Positions 9,721 through 19,286 of a stretch of 64,000 nucleotides of DNA are shown piece by piece (the first letter of the stretch is position 1; each line of letters starts with the position of its first letter). A program made the position numbers and the translations under genes. The DNA is from JAXMAO01 sp046350375. GTDB lineage: Bacteria; Planctomycetota; Phycisphaerae; UBA1845; UTPLA1. The stretch covers positions 184,046-248,045 of the forward strand of contig JAXMAO010000006.1 of assembly GCA_046350375.1 (NCBI GenBank), written 5' to 3'. A model generated the notes under the pieces. The model was not told the DNA's origin. It saw only the letters and a program-made list of their open reading frames with translations, and made no database searches.

Positions 9721-11637
9721 CTAATCGTCATCGTCGTCCGCCGACTTCTTCTTGTCGGGCTTTTTGGCGTCCGCGTCCGGCTTGTGCGCGGCGTCGCCCT
9801 TCGCGACCGGTTTCTTGCCGGCCGGCTTGGCCTCGCCCGAATCGCCTTCATCATCCTCGCCGGCCTGGGCGGCCATGACACCGTTCTTGACGGCGGTGAT
9901 CAGCTCCATCGGCACGAAGATGTCGAGCCGCGCCGAGCCGTGGTCGACCGTGGTCGAGCCGCCGACCGGGGCGTTCAGCTCCTTCGAGAGCTTGAACGGG
10001 ATGTTGTCGTCCTCGCCGACGGCCGTCATGACGCGGCTGACGCAGTCGAGCAGCGAGTCGAGCGAGAAGAAGAACTCGGCGGTCTTTTCGGCCGGCAGGT
10101 GCTTGCCGACGCTGGTAATGCCGGCATCGCCCGAGAGGCCGCCCGAGTCGGACTGGGCCGCCTGTGCGGCGCGGGCGAACTGCTCCTTGCCGCCGCCGAA
10201 CGTCATCACGACATGGTCCTTGCCGACGGCGCCGAAGCGGAGCGTGATGCCATCCTTGCCGAGAACCTTGTGGAGCGACTCGGCCTCGTTCTCCTCCATG
10301 TCTTCGGCCAGCTTCTTGAGATCGACGGTAAGGTGGTCGACCTTGCCGCCGCCGACGTCTTCGGCGCCGGGCTTGTGCGTGACGGCCCCGACGATGTGCT
10401 TGAACTCGTCGGCGTCCGACAGCTCTTTCACCTGGGCGACGATCTTGCCGAGGCGCTCGACCACGGCGGCGCCGTCATCGGTATGCAGCACGAGGCTGGC
10501 GCCGACGATGCCGTCCGGGCCATCCGGAAGCACGCTGACCGAAAACGCCGAGCCCTGCGTCGAGCGGGCCAGCGCCGTCAGATCGCCCGTGAGCGCTTTG
10601 ACCTTCTTCTCGTCGATCTTCTCCTTGGCCTGCAAGGCGCCCATCATCGTCTGCACGGCCTGCTCAATGTCCTTCTCCTCGGCGCGCTGGCCGACCGAGC
10701 CGACCGAGAAAATGAACCGGTCCTTCGCCAGCGGCGAGAGCAGCGACTTGGCCTTGGGAGACTGCTTCTTGAGCGCCGTCGCCAGGTCGCTCTTGGGCTT
10801 GGGCGTGCCCAGGCCCACCAGCTTCAGGCCGGCATCACCGAACTCGAGGCAGAGGTCGCACGAGCCGACTTCGCCCAGCATCTTGATGAGCTGATCGAGC
10901 TGGCCCATGCCGGCGCCGGCCTGCGGACCGGCGGCCATCGCCATCATGCCGAGCATGCCCTTGATCTGGTCTTGGTAGGCGTCGATCACCGTCGCCGCGG
11001 CAAACGAGATGAACAGGTCGGAGTGCTCGAACGCGGCCTGGCGCTGCGACTCGAGCGCGGATGCCGCCGACGACTTGGCCTTCAGGGCCATCGCGCACGC
11101 CGCGCGCGAACTGCCGAGGACCACGAACTTCTTGAGCTTCGCGGCAAAGGCCGGCTGCCCCATCAGGCCGCAGCGGACGATGCCATCCGAGTCATCCTCG
11201 GCGGCGGCGTCCTTGCCCTTCTTGTCGCCTTCCTCGTCGCCTTCATCGGACTTGGCGGGCGCGCCCATCTTGAGCTTGGCGATGACCTTGTCGCCGTCCG
11301 TCACCGGGAGGAGCAGCATCATGCCGCCGTGCTGCATGCGCTTCATGTCGAGAAAGACGAAGGCCAGCGGTCCCTTGGTGTCGAGCCCTTCGGAGAGACC
11401 GAGTTGGGCCTGGGCCATGTTGACCATCGGCGGAACCGGAAGGCCGAGCTGCTTGCCGAGCTTGGTGAACTTGCCCTCCAGGCCTTCGAGGCTGGGAATG
11501 GCGATGAAGCCCCATGCATCGGCCGGGATGGCCTCCAGCAGCGTCTTGGCGGCGTCGGCGGCGCGAGCACCGCTGGGCGCAACGAGGGGCAGCGCCAGCA
11601 ACAGCGCCAGCCACGGACGACGGATCGAAACGGTCAT
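9721..11637 (-). CDS. Large exported protein, first member of a related trio
   Basis: Function unknown. I place the start at ATG 11637, which has AGGAG six bases upstream and begins a textbook signal peptide ending S-G-A-R-A-A; an upstream start would spoil it. The mature part, about 610 residues, is alpha/beta in character: A-D-A-W-G-F-I-A-I-P early, a K-L-G-K-Q-L-G-L helix, several acidic low-complexity inserts (around residues 130-155) and a Lys/Asp-rich tail ending in five aspartates. The block S-D-L-F-I-S-F followed by a helix recurs in the next gene, and the general plan in the gene at 24767. This pattern resembles the DUF3352-type exported proteins of planctomycetes, but I cannot confirm the family. 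Confidence 0.78.
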   Translation of the reverse strand: MTVSIRRPWLALLLALPLVAPSGARAADAAKTLLEAIPADAWGFIAIPSLEGLEGKFTKLGKQLGLPVPPMVNMAQAQLGLSEGLDTKGPLAFVFLDMKRMQHGGMMLLLPVTDGDKVIAKLKMGAPAKSDEGDEEGDKKGKDAAAEDDSDGIVRCGLMGQPAFAAKLKKFVVLGSSRAACAMALKAKSSAASALESQRQAAFEHSDLFISFAAATVIDAYQDQIKGMLGMMAMAAGPQAGAGMGQLDQLIKMLGEVGSCDLCLEFGDAGLKLVGLGTPKPKSDLATALKKQSPKAKSLLSPLAKDRFIFSVGSVGQRAEEKDIEQAVQTMMGALQAKEKIDEKKVKALTGDLTALARSTQGSAFSVSVLPDGPDGIVGASLVLHTDDGAAVVERLGKIVAQVKELSDADEFKHIVGAVTHKPGAEDVGGGKVDHLTVDLKKLAEDMEENEAESLHKVLGKDGITLRFGAVGKDHVVMTFGGGKEQFARAAQAAQSDSGGLSGDAGITSVGKHLPAEKTAEFFFSLDSLLDCVSRVMTAVGEDDNIPFKLSKELNAPVGGSTTVDHGSARLDIFVPMELITAVKNGVMAAQAGEDDEGDSGEAKPAGKKPVAKGDAAHKPDADAKKPDKKKSADDDDD

Positions 11638-11731
11638 GAAGCACTCCTTCCGGTTACGGACTGGTTGAACGACGTTCAAACGAAGCGATCACCTTAGTCG
11701 AGTATTCTCGGACCCGTCAAGGCAGCCGCCA

Positions 11732-13639
11732 TTACTGATTTCGGCGCACGCGGACGACGACTCGCGATTTGGCAGGTGGCTCTGCCTCTGCCGAGCCGCG
11801 CAGCTCACGTCCGAGTTGGACGAGGAGGGGAATGGCGCGGGCCAGGTCGTCGCCGCTGATGAAGGCCTCGCCGCGAACCCAGGTCGGCCCGGCGACCACC
11901 GCCCAGCCGGCGACCGGATCGCCACCGTCGAGACACTCGGGCGGCGTCACGGGCGGAGCGGGAGGCGCAGGCGGGGCCGGGACATCGGCGTTCGACACCA
12001 TCACCCGGGACGGCGGCGCGGCGCCGCCTTGCTGCGCCCGAGTGACCATGAACGGCAGAAAGCGGGCCCCGCGATTGAGATTGGCAATCGCGACAAAGTG
12101 CGGCCGCTCGGGAAGCTCGCGCAGCAGCGCGGCGACGCGCGGCTCACCGGCGAAACCCGTGTCGCCGTCGCGCGCGGCGCGGCAGGCGGCCGCGATGCGG
12201 GCGGGTTCGTTCGAGAGGGAGCTGACGAGCAGGTGATCGCCGGCCCGCGCGACCTGGCCGACGGCATCGGTGCCGAACATGGTGACGAAGTCGCAGCTGA
12301 CGGGGTGGGCACTGCTGCGCGACTTGGCGTAGCTGGCCTGAAGCACCTCGACGCCGTCGATCTTCGAGCGTTCGTAGGGGGCCGGAATCGCCAGGCCTGG
12401 ACTGATTTCGGACAGCAGCAGCGTTGAGCGGCGCGACAGCTCGTCCATCTGCCGCATGGCGGTGTCGGCGTCGCGGACGTGATAGACCCCGACCGTCTCC
12501 ATGTGACCGTCGCCGGTCATATCGAGGACGGAGGTCGTCGCGCGCAGCTGTTTGCAGAAGCCGGCATAGGACTCGCGCAGCGCGGCCTCGCCAGCCGGAG
12601 CGGGGCCGGTCGTGGCCGTATCGCGGAAGATCGATTCGATCAGGCTGATCATCAGGTCGCCGTCGCGCGGGTTGTTCCAGTTGCTGGCGAAGGCCACCAG
12701 GAATGACCGCCGCGGCATGCCGACCCACGGGCGGATATCGGCGTGTTCGGTCTTGGAGAGGTATTCCGACGCGGTCGAGCCGTTCTCAAAGGTGTGATAG
12801 TGCGTCAGGCGAATGCCCCGGGGAGAGGCCTCGAGCGCCAGCGACGTCGACCGCAGGTCGCGGATCAGCACGCTGGCGCCGTCGAGCATCCAGTTCACCG
12901 ACGCAGTCTGAAATCGGGACGCCTCGTCGCCATTCGCGGCCGTGCCGGCAATGGCAATCGCCGAGCGACCCAGCACCAGCAGCTGCGCCAGCTTGCTCTG
13001 CCACGCCGGCACCCAGGCGCGAACGAACAGGTCGCTCCGGTGCAGCAGCTCTTTCTCGGTCGTGTCGAGCGCGGCTTGCAGCGGGCGCTCGCTGGGGCGC
13101 ATCAGCCGGCGGATGTCGCGCGGAACCGAGCCAGCATAGACCCAGTCATCGCGACGGCCGACGTACAGCGTGCGACCCGAGGCGCGCTGCACGCGGAAGA
13201 TCGCCCGCGCGGGGGCGCCGCCGGGCGGCGGCGGGGGGGGGCGCCAGCGGCTGTCGTCGACGGGGCGGAAGATGACGACCGGGCGGCGGTCGAACTCCGG
13301 CGTCGCGATGGCGAGCAGAATCGGGGCGGAGAAATCGATGTCGTTGTCGGAAAGCCCCAGTTCCTCCAGCGCCCCGATCGGATAGGCCTGGCGCTCGGCG
13401 CCGAGCTTCTTGTACAGTTCGCTCAGTCGCTCCAGCGAGCGGTCCAGCGATCTGCAAACGATGATGACGGGCGTTTCTGCGTGGATGTTGGGAAGAGCGA
13501 GGCCCGGGCGGTGGGCCGGACCGGGCCGCGCCCGGACAGGCTCACCCGGCGGGCCGGCCAGCGCCGCGGCGATGTTCAGTCCGAGCAGCACCAGCAGCGT
13601 CGATCGATGCGGATGTACAACTCTTCGTATCGACAACAC
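11732..13639 (-). CDS. Large exported protein, second member of a related trio
   Basis: Function unknown, 635 residues. A signal peptide (residues about 14-28, ending A-A-A-L-A-G) is followed by a domain beginning E-T-P-V-I-I-V-C-R-S-L. It parallels the neighbour at 9721: a K-K-L-G-A helix, E-E-L-G-L-S-D, then H-R-S-D-L-F-V-R-A-W. Two proline-rich loops interrupt the fold, near 130-140 and 555-570. The start is GTG at 13639 with AAGGA about 10 bases upstream, and the start codon sits inside a short perfect inverted repeat (13636-13649). It lies 94 bases before the first member of the trio on the same strand, so tandem duplication followed by strong divergence is likely. Confidence 0.75.
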   Translation of the reverse strand: MLSIRRVVHPHRSTLLVLLGLNIAAALAGPPGEPVRARPGPAHRPGLALPNIHAETPVIIVCRSLDRSLERLSELYKKLGAERQAYPIGALEELGLSDNDIDFSAPILLAIATPEFDRRPVVIFRPVDDSRWRPPPPPPGGAPARAIFRVQRASGRTLYVGRRDDWVYAGSVPRDIRRLMRPSERPLQAALDTTEKELLHRSDLFVRAWVPAWQSKLAQLLVLGRSAIAIAGTAANGDEASRFQTASVNWMLDGASVLIRDLRSTSLALEASPRGIRLTHYHTFENGSTASEYLSKTEHADIRPWVGMPRRSFLVAFASNWNNPRDGDLMISLIESIFRDTATTGPAPAGEAALRESYAGFCKQLRATTSVLDMTGDGHMETVGVYHVRDADTAMRQMDELSRRSTLLLSEISPGLAIPAPYERSKIDGVEVLQASYAKSRSSAHPVSCDFVTMFGTDAVGQVARAGDHLLVSSLSNEPARIAAACRAARDGDTGFAGEPRVAALLRELPERPHFVAIANLNRGARFLPFMVTRAQQGGAAPPSRVMVSNADVPAPPAPPAPPVTPPECLDGGDPVAGWAVVAGPTWVRGEAFISGDDLARAIPLLVQLGRELRGSAEAEPPAKSRVVVRVRRNQ

Positions 13640-13750
13640 TTACAAGTGTCCTTCCGACTCGCGCGAGGGGCGGCGAGCGCCTCGCGCTCAACCTCCAGCG
13701 AACCTTAACGTAGCGATCGACCGCGGCTCACGGGCCAATGCGGCCAGAGC

Positions 13751-14764
13751 TTATCGGCCTGCCAGGTCGGCCGCAATCTGATCGGCGCGGTGACAGCCGG
13801 CCAGGTGTCGGCTGTCGTGCGGCGCGGGGCCGAGTTGCGGCTCGGTCTGCCGGCAGAGCGGCTCGGCCCAGCGGCAGCGGGGGTGAAATCGACAGCCGCT
13901 CGGCAGGTCGGCCGGCGACGGCGGATCGCCCGGCAGGATCGGCAGCCGACCGGCCGGGCGGTCCGGCGCGAGGTGCGCGGCCAGCAGGCTCGCCGTGTAG
14001 GGGTGGCGCGGCGCGTTCAGCACGCCGGCCGCGGGGCCGCGCTCGACGATTCGCCCGGCGTACATGACGGCGACCTCGTCGCACAGCGCCCGGACGACGG
14101 CGAGGTGGTGCGAGATGAACAGGTAGCTGACGCCGAGCGTGCGGCGCAGCTCGGCGAGCAGCTGGAGAATCTGGGCCTGCACCGACGCGTCGAGCGCGGC
14201 GGTCGGCTCGTCGAGCAGGACGAGGCGCGGCGCCGTGACCAGGGCGCGGGCGATGGCGATCCGCTGGCGCTGCCCGCCGGAGAACTCGTGCGGATAGCGG
14301 TCCCGCGCGTCGCCGGGCAGGCCGACGCGCTCGAGCCACTCGCCGGCGGCGGTGCGGGCGGCGGCGCCGCGGGCCACGCCGTGGAGTTGCATGGGTTCGG
14401 TCAGCGCGTCGCCCACAGTGCGGCGCGGATTGAGGCTGCCGACCGAGTCCTGGAAGACGATCTGCATCGATCGCCGCGCACGGCGCAGTTCGCGCGGCGG
14501 CAGCGCCAGCCAGTTCCGGCCGGCAAAGGCAACCTCGCCCGACGCGACCGGCAGCAGCCGCAGAATGGCCCGCGCGAGGGTCGACTTGCCGCAGCCGCTC
14601 TCGCCGACGACGCCCAGCGCCGTGCCGGCCGGCAGGTCGAATGAGACGCCATCGACGGCGCGAACCGGCGCGGCACGCCCAAATAGCCAGTCGCGCCGCG
14701 TGCGAAAGAAGACCCGCAGGTCGCGGACGCGCAGCAGCGGCTCGGCCGAGGTGACTGCGCTCAT
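13751..14764 (-). CDS. ABC importer ATP-binding protein, OppF/DppF type
   Basis: The second ATPase of an oligopeptide/nickel-family importer, 337 residues. Walker A is G-E-S-G-C-G-K-S-T, then a Q-loop (V-F-Q-D), the signature F-S-G-G-Q-R-Q-R-I, Walker B V-L-L-D-E-P-T-A-A-L-D and the switch S-H-H. The C-terminus carries the family's cysteine-bearing oligopeptide tail (C-R-F-H-P-R-C), which in relatives can bind an iron-sulfur cluster. The start ATG at 14764 overlaps the TGA of the preceding ATPase gene (ATGA), showing translational coupling. It is the last gene of the operon. Confidence 0.94.
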   Translation of the reverse strand: MSAVTSAEPLLRVRDLRVFFRTRRDWLFGRAAPVRAVDGVSFDLPAGTALGVVGESGCGKSTLARAILRLLPVASGEVAFAGRNWLALPPRELRRARRSMQIVFQDSVGSLNPRRTVGDALTEPMQLHGVARGAAARTAAGEWLERVGLPGDARDRYPHEFSGGQRQRIAIARALVTAPRLVLLDEPTAALDASVQAQILQLLAELRRTLGVSYLFISHHLAVVRALCDEVAVMYAGRIVERGPAAGVLNAPRHPYTASLLAAHLAPDRPAGRLPILPGDPPSPADLPSGCRFHPRCRWAEPLCRQTEPQLGPAPHDSRHLAGCHRADQIAADLAGR

Positions 14765-15722
14765 CGGCTCACCTGCCAGCAGCGCCACGATCGGCCGGCG
14801 CCGTCGCACTCCAACGGCGGCGGTTGCGTCGCGCAGCGCGAATCGCGATCGGCCAGCGGACAGCGCGGATGGAACGGACAGCCGTCCGGCAACCGGCCCG
14901 GCGCGGGCGGCTGGCCGGCGATCAGGGGCGCCCGCGCGGTGCGTCAAGGGTGGGCACGGCGTCGAGCAGCGCGCGGCCGTACGGATGGCGCGACGCGGCG
15001 AGGAACTCTCGGGCCGGCGCGCTCGACGATGCGCCCGGCGTACATGAGTGCGATCTCGTCGGCCGCGGCGGCGGCGACCCCCAGGTCGTGCGTGATCAGC
15101 AGCAGCGCACGCCGGCGTCGCGGCGCAGTTCGGCGAGCAGCGCGAAGATCTGCGCTGCACGGTGGCGTCCAGCGCGGTGGTCGGTTCGTCGGCGATCAGC
15201 AGCTCGGCCCGGCTGACCAGCGCGCCGGCGATCTGCACGCGGCTGCTTCATGCCGCCCGAGTTCGTGCGGATAGGCGCGAGAGCGACGGCGCGCGGGCGG
15301 GAATTCCGACCCGCGCCCGGCGCCCTCGACGGCGGCCTGGTCGGCCGTGCGGCGCGTTCACCGCGAACCCGCAGCGTCTCGGCGATCTGTTCGCCGACGG
15401 GCATGAGCGGATCGAGCGCCGATGCCGAGTCCTGAAACACGAAGGCGATCCGCGACCGGGCGCGGCGCTGAAACTGCCGCTCGTCGAGCGACTCGATCGG
15501 CTCGCCCGCCAGGCAGACCGTCCCGGCGCTGCGCGCGACGCCCGGCGGCAGCAGCCGCGCGATCGCCAGTGCCGTGAGCGACTTGCCCGAGCCGCTCTCG
15601 CCGACCAGCGCCAGCGCCTTTCCGCGCGCGAGCGAGAGATCGACATCGCACACCAGCGGCAGCCGGCCGGCAACCGTGTCGGCGTGCAGCGCCAGGCCGC
15701 GAACATCGAGCAGCGGCGTCAT
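14761..15722 (-). pseudogene. ABC importer ATP-binding protein, OppD/DppD type, broken by several indels
   Basis: The first ATPase of the importer. It opens in frame at ATG 15722 with Walker A G-E-S-G-S-G-K-S and V-F-Q-D, then loses frame near 15330. The rest is still readable by changing frame about six times between roughly 15330 and 14940. The signature S-G-G-M-K-Q, Walker B L-L-I-A-D-E-P-T-T-A-L-D, the switch I-T-H-D and the tail C-P-F-H-P-R-C all survive in different frames. The end overlaps the next ATPase start (ATGA). Because every piece keeps family consensus and the flanking genes are intact, sequencing or assembly indels seem more likely than true decay; only re-sequencing can tell. 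Confidence 0.85.
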
Positions 15723-16606
15723 GCCCGGCTCCGGTGCGGGTCGAGTGCATCGCGGACGGCGTCGCCGAGGACGTTCAGCGCCAAGAGGGTGATCGACAAC
15801 AGACCGCACGGAAAAGCCAGCAGCCACCAGGCGCTGTCGACGCCGTTGATGGCGGTCAGCCCCTCGCCGGCAAGGTTGCCCCAGCTCGGCTGCGGCGGCT
15901 GAATGCCGATCCCCAGGAAGCTGAGGAACGATTCCTGGAGGATCGCCTGCGGAACCGTCAGCGTCGCGTAGGCGGTTACGACGCCGACCAGGTTCGGCAG
16001 CAGGTGCCGCCACCAGATTGCCAGCGGGCCGAGGCCGACGGCCCGCGCCGCGTCGACAAACGGCTGCACCGCCAGCGTGCGAACCGCCGCGCGGACGACG
16101 CGCGCCATCGTCAGCCAGCTGACGCCGCCGATGGCGAGCAGCACCACCAGCCAGTCGGCCCAGGCGGGCGCGAGCCGCATCCGCTCGAACGCGCCCGACA
16201 GGCCGATCTTCAGCAGGATGACCAGCAGCAGGTAGGGCAGGCCGTAGAGCACGTCGACCACGCGCATCAGCAGGGCGTCGGTGCGGCCGCCCGCCAGCGC
16301 GGCGAGCGACCCCCATCCGACGCCCAGCGCGACGCTGAGTGCGGCCGCGGCGACGGCGATCGCCAGGCTGGTGGCGCCGCCCAGCAGGCAGCGCCACAAC
16401 AGCGATCGCCCCAGGGCGTCGGTTCCGAATGGAGCGGCCGCGCCGGGCGGACGGCGCGCCTGGTCGAGCCGCTGGACGTTCGATCGCCGGGCGGCGGCCG
16501 GGGCCAGCACGAAGCAGGCCAGGCCGACCAGCAGCAGCGTGCCGGCGGCGGCGCGGGTTGCGAGGCGGCGCGGGACGCGAACGGCGGCCGGGCGGGCGGG
16601 CGTCAT
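15719..16606 (-). CDS. ABC importer permease, OppC/DppC type
   Basis: Inner-membrane permease of 295 residues. An N-terminal helix (about 20-40) is followed by a periplasmic stretch with F-G-T-D-A-L-G-R, the typical OppC motif, then five more helices. The cytoplasmic EAA loop reads A-A-R-A-V-G-L-G-P-L-A-I-W-W-R-H-L-L-P-N, where the ATPases dock. Both ends overlap neighbours by ATGA (the permease before it and the broken ATPase after it), so all subunits are translationally coupled. Confidence 0.94.
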   Translation of the reverse strand: MTPARPAAVRVPRRLATRAAAGTLLLVGLACFVLAPAAARRSNVQRLDQARRPPGAAAPFGTDALGRSLLWRCLLGGATSLAIAVAAAALSVALGVGWGSLAALAGGRTDALLMRVVDVLYGLPYLLLVILLKIGLSGAFERMRLAPAWADWLVVLLAIGGVSWLTMARVVRAAVRTLAVQPFVDAARAVGLGPLAIWWRHLLPNLVGVVTAYATLTVPQAILQESFLSFLGIGIQPPQPSWGNLAGEGLTAINGVDSAWWLLAFPCGLLSITLLALNVLGDAVRDALDPHRSRA

Positions 16607-17526
16607 GCGGCGTCGCCCAGGCGCGGGTCGAGCAGCGCGGCGGCGCCGTCGGCGAGCATGTTCAGCACGAACAGGATTGACGAGTAGACGATCACGGTCG
16701 CCAGGATGAGCATCTGGTCGCGGTTCAGGATGGCGTTGACGAAGTGTACGCCCAGGCCTGGCACGTTGAATACGCGCTCGACGACGAACGAGCCGGTCAT
16801 CGCCGACGCGGCGGCCGGGCCGATGTACTGCACGACCGGCGGCAGGGCGTTGCGCAGGGCATGACGGCGGACAATCTGGGCGGTGGTCAGCCCGCGGGCG
16901 CGGGCCGCGCGGATGAAGTCGGCCGCCAGCACGTCGCGCATTGCGGAACGGGTCAGCCGCGTAATGTAGGCCATCGGCAGCAGCGACAGCGCCGCCGCGG
17001 GGCGAAGCAGGTCCGCCGGCCGGCCCCAGGCGCCCACCGGCAGCCACGGCAGCACGGCGGAGAACAGCACCAGCAGCAGCGCCCCGGTGACAAAGGTCGG
17101 CAGGCTGACTCCGGCAACCGCGACTGCCAGCGCCGCGCGATCCCAGCCGCCCCCGGGCCGCAGCGCTGCCAGCGTGCCGAGCGTGACGCCGCCCACCAGC
17201 GCGATGAGCACGCCACACAGCCCGACCGCGGCCGAGACCGGCAGCGCCGCGGCGACGATCTCGTTGCAGGTCCAGTTCTCGTACTGGGTCGACTGGCCGA
17301 GGTCGCCGCGCAGCACGCCGCCCAGGTGGCGGCGGAAGAAGGTCCAGTTGTCGTTCATGCCGTAGCGCTGCCGCAGCGCCTGCTCGACGGCGGGCGAGAG
17401 GGTGCGTCCGCCGGCGCGCTGAAACGGGTTGCCGGGGACGGCCACGACGATCCAGAACGACAGCGCGTAGGTAACGAAGAGGACCAACGGAAGCTGGAGC
17501 AGCCGCACCAGCGCTCGGCGGATCAA
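16603..17526 (-). CDS. ABC importer permease, OppB/DppB type
   Basis: Inner-membrane permease of 307 residues. It starts with a membrane helix (L-P-L-V-L-F-V-T-Y), then a periplasmic loop with the family's P-G-N-P-F and R-Y-G-M-N. The EAA loop is A-A-R-A-R-G-L-T-T-A-Q-I-V-R-R-H-A-L-R-N, and the end has F-N-V-P-G-L-G. I choose TTG at 17526 as the start because it overlaps the TGA of the substrate-binding gene (TTGA), in the same style as the other junctions, and gives the normal family length. The next permease begins in an ATGA overlap. Confidence 0.92.
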   Translation of the reverse strand: MIRRALVRLLQLPLVLFVTYALSFWIVVAVPGNPFQRAGGRTLSPAVEQALRQRYGMNDNWTFFRRHLGGVLRGDLGQSTQYENWTCNEIVAAALPVSAAVGLCGVLIALVGGVTLGTLAALRPGGGWDRAALAVAVAGVSLPTFVTGALLLVLFSAVLPWLPVGAWGRPADLLRPAAALSLLPMAYITRLTRSAMRDVLAADFIRAARARGLTTAQIVRRHALRNALPPVVQYIGPAAASAMTGSFVVERVFNVPGLGVHFVNAILNRDQMLILATVIVYSSILFVLNMLADGAAALLDPRLGDAA

Positions 17527-19286
17527 CGGCGGATCTCCACGGTCGCCAGCGCGGGCACGAGCCGCGGATCGAGCCGGACGCCCGCCAGTGCGTCGGGATT
17601 GTAGGCATAGACGTTGACGTAGTGGAAGAGCGGCAGCAGCGGCACCGCGTCGGTCACCAGGACGCGCTCGACCTCGGCCAGCGCGGCCAGCCGGGCGGCC
17701 GGATCGGCGAGATCGTCCGCGGCGCGCAGGCGGCGGTCGTAGTCGGCGTCGCGGTAGTCGGAGTCGTTGTTGCCGGAGTCGGAACGGAAGACGTCGAGAA
17801 ACGAGGTGGGGTCGGCGTAGTCGCCGTACCAGCTCGCGCGAGCCAGCATGAACTCGTGCCGCTCTTTGTCGGCGCGATAGGTCTGGGCCTCCTTGCCGAT
17901 CAGCCGGACGGTGATGCCCAGGTGCTGCGCCAACATGGCGGCGACGGACTGGGCGATCAGGCCGTGGTCGGCCTCGTTGCTGAAGAGCAGCGAGACCTCG
18001 GGAAAGCCGCGGCCGCCGGGCCAGCCGGCCTGTGCCAGGGCACGCCGCGCCCCGTCCGGGTCGAACGGCAGCCCGGCGACGGCGGGGTACCTGGCGATGA
18101 GCCCGGGCGGAACAAGCGTCGTGGCCGGCGGCTCGCCGCGGCGCGTGACGTGCTGAACCAGCGCGGCGCGGTCGATGGCCTGCGCGATCGCGCGGCGGAC
18201 GAGCGGGTCGTGCAGCGGGTTGGCGCGGCCGTCGGGTAGTCGCGCGGCGCAGTTGAAGTTGTAGAAGTAGGTGCCCAGCGCGGGGAAGGCGTGGATGTCG
18301 CGGCGCGGCGGCGATTGACCGGCCAGCAGCGCGGGCACGAACGGGGCTTCGAGCGAGAGAATCCAGTCGACCGCGCCGGTGTCGTACATGAGCCAGGCGG
18401 TGGTGGCGTCGGCGACGTCGATCCACTCGACGCTGCGCAGGTGAACGCTCGCGGCGTCGCGGTAGGCCGGGTTGGCGCTCAGCCGCAGGCCGCGCTTGAA
18501 GCGCCAGTCGGCCAGCGCGAACGGTCCGTTGTAGCAGGTGCGGCCGGGCTTGCACCATTGCGGATCGTAAAAAATTGTTCCAGACTCGCCCACGCGGCCG
18601 AACGGCTCGACCGTCGCGCGGTGCAGCGGCAGGAAGACCGGACAGGCCAGAAGCGCCGGCAGATAGGCCACCGGCCGCTCGAGATCGATCTGAAGCGTGT
18701 GCGCGTCGAGGCACCGCAGACCGACCGTGGCGAAGCGCGCGTCGGCCTCGCGGAGGTGACGGGCGACGGCGTCTGCCCGCTCGCCGGCGGGAAGCCGCGC
18801 GAGGCGTTCGATCTCGCGGCCGCGCCAGGCGACGTAGTCGCGCACGCCGCGCACCGCGTCGAAGAAGAAAGCGTAGTCGCGGGCCGTGCCCGGCTCGATC
18901 GCGCGGCGCCAGGCGAAGAGGAAGTCGTCGGCGGAGACGGCGTCGCCGTTGCTCCAGCGGGCGTCCGCGCGTATGCGAAAGCGCCAGGCGCGTCGCGGGT
19001 CGTCGGACGGGTCGACCAGGCGCTCGGCGCAGCCGGGGACAATCCCGTTGCCGGCGCGATCGTAGGCGCACAGTCCTTCATAGAGCTGGGCGATGACGCG
19101 GATGTCCTGCAGCCAGCTGATCTGGGCCGGGTCGAGCGTGGCGATCGAGACGGAGTCGACCAGTCGCAGGTCGGCACGGGCGTCGCCGGGCGTGAGGCGC
19201 GCGACGCCGGCGGCGGCGGCGACCAGCGCCAGCAGCATGCAGAGCGGCGTCCAGCGCCCGCGGCGCCCGGACGGCAGCGGGGTCAT
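17523..19286 (-). CDS. ABC importer substrate-binding protein, oligopeptide type (family 5)
   Basis: An exported binding protein of 587 residues that should capture a peptide or similar solute for the permease pair. A signal peptide (about 14-38) ends A-R-A-D-L with no lipobox cysteine. The family 5 landmarks follow: S-I-A-T-L-D-P, Q-L-Y-E-G-L-C, a W-R-F-R-I-R segment with D-A-R-W-S-N-G-D, Y-N-G-P-F-A-L near the middle, Y-F-Y-N-F-N-C, then V-R-R-A-I-A-Q-A-I-D-R. It resembles the OppA/MppA side of the family. ATG 19286 overlaps the end of the upstream lipoprotein gene (ATGA). Ligand specificity cannot be read. Confidence 0.93.
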   Translation of the reverse strand: MTPLPSGRRGRWTPLCMLLALVAAAAGVARLTPGDARADLRLVDSVSIATLDPAQISWLQDIRVIAQLYEGLCAYDRAGNGIVPGCAERLVDPSDDPRRAWRFRIRADARWSNGDAVSADDFLFAWRRAIEPGTARDYAFFFDAVRGVRDYVAWRGREIERLARLPAGERADAVARHLREADARFATVGLRCLDAHTLQIDLERPVAYLPALLACPVFLPLHRATVEPFGRVGESGTIFYDPQWCKPGRTCYNGPFALADWRFKRGLRLSANPAYRDAASVHLRSVEWIDVADATTAWLMYDTGAVDWILSLEAPFVPALLAGQSPPRRDIHAFPALGTYFYNFNCAARLPDGRANPLHDPLVRRAIAQAIDRAALVQHVTRRGEPPATTLVPPGLIARYPAVAGLPFDPDGARRALAQAGWPGGRGFPEVSLLFSNEADHGLIAQSVAAMLAQHLGITVRLIGKEAQTYRADKERHEFMLARASWYGDYADPTSFLDVFRSDSGNNDSDYRDADYDRRLRAADDLADPAARLAALAEVERVLVTDAVPLLPLFHYVNVYAYNPDALAGVRLDPRLVPALATVEIRR

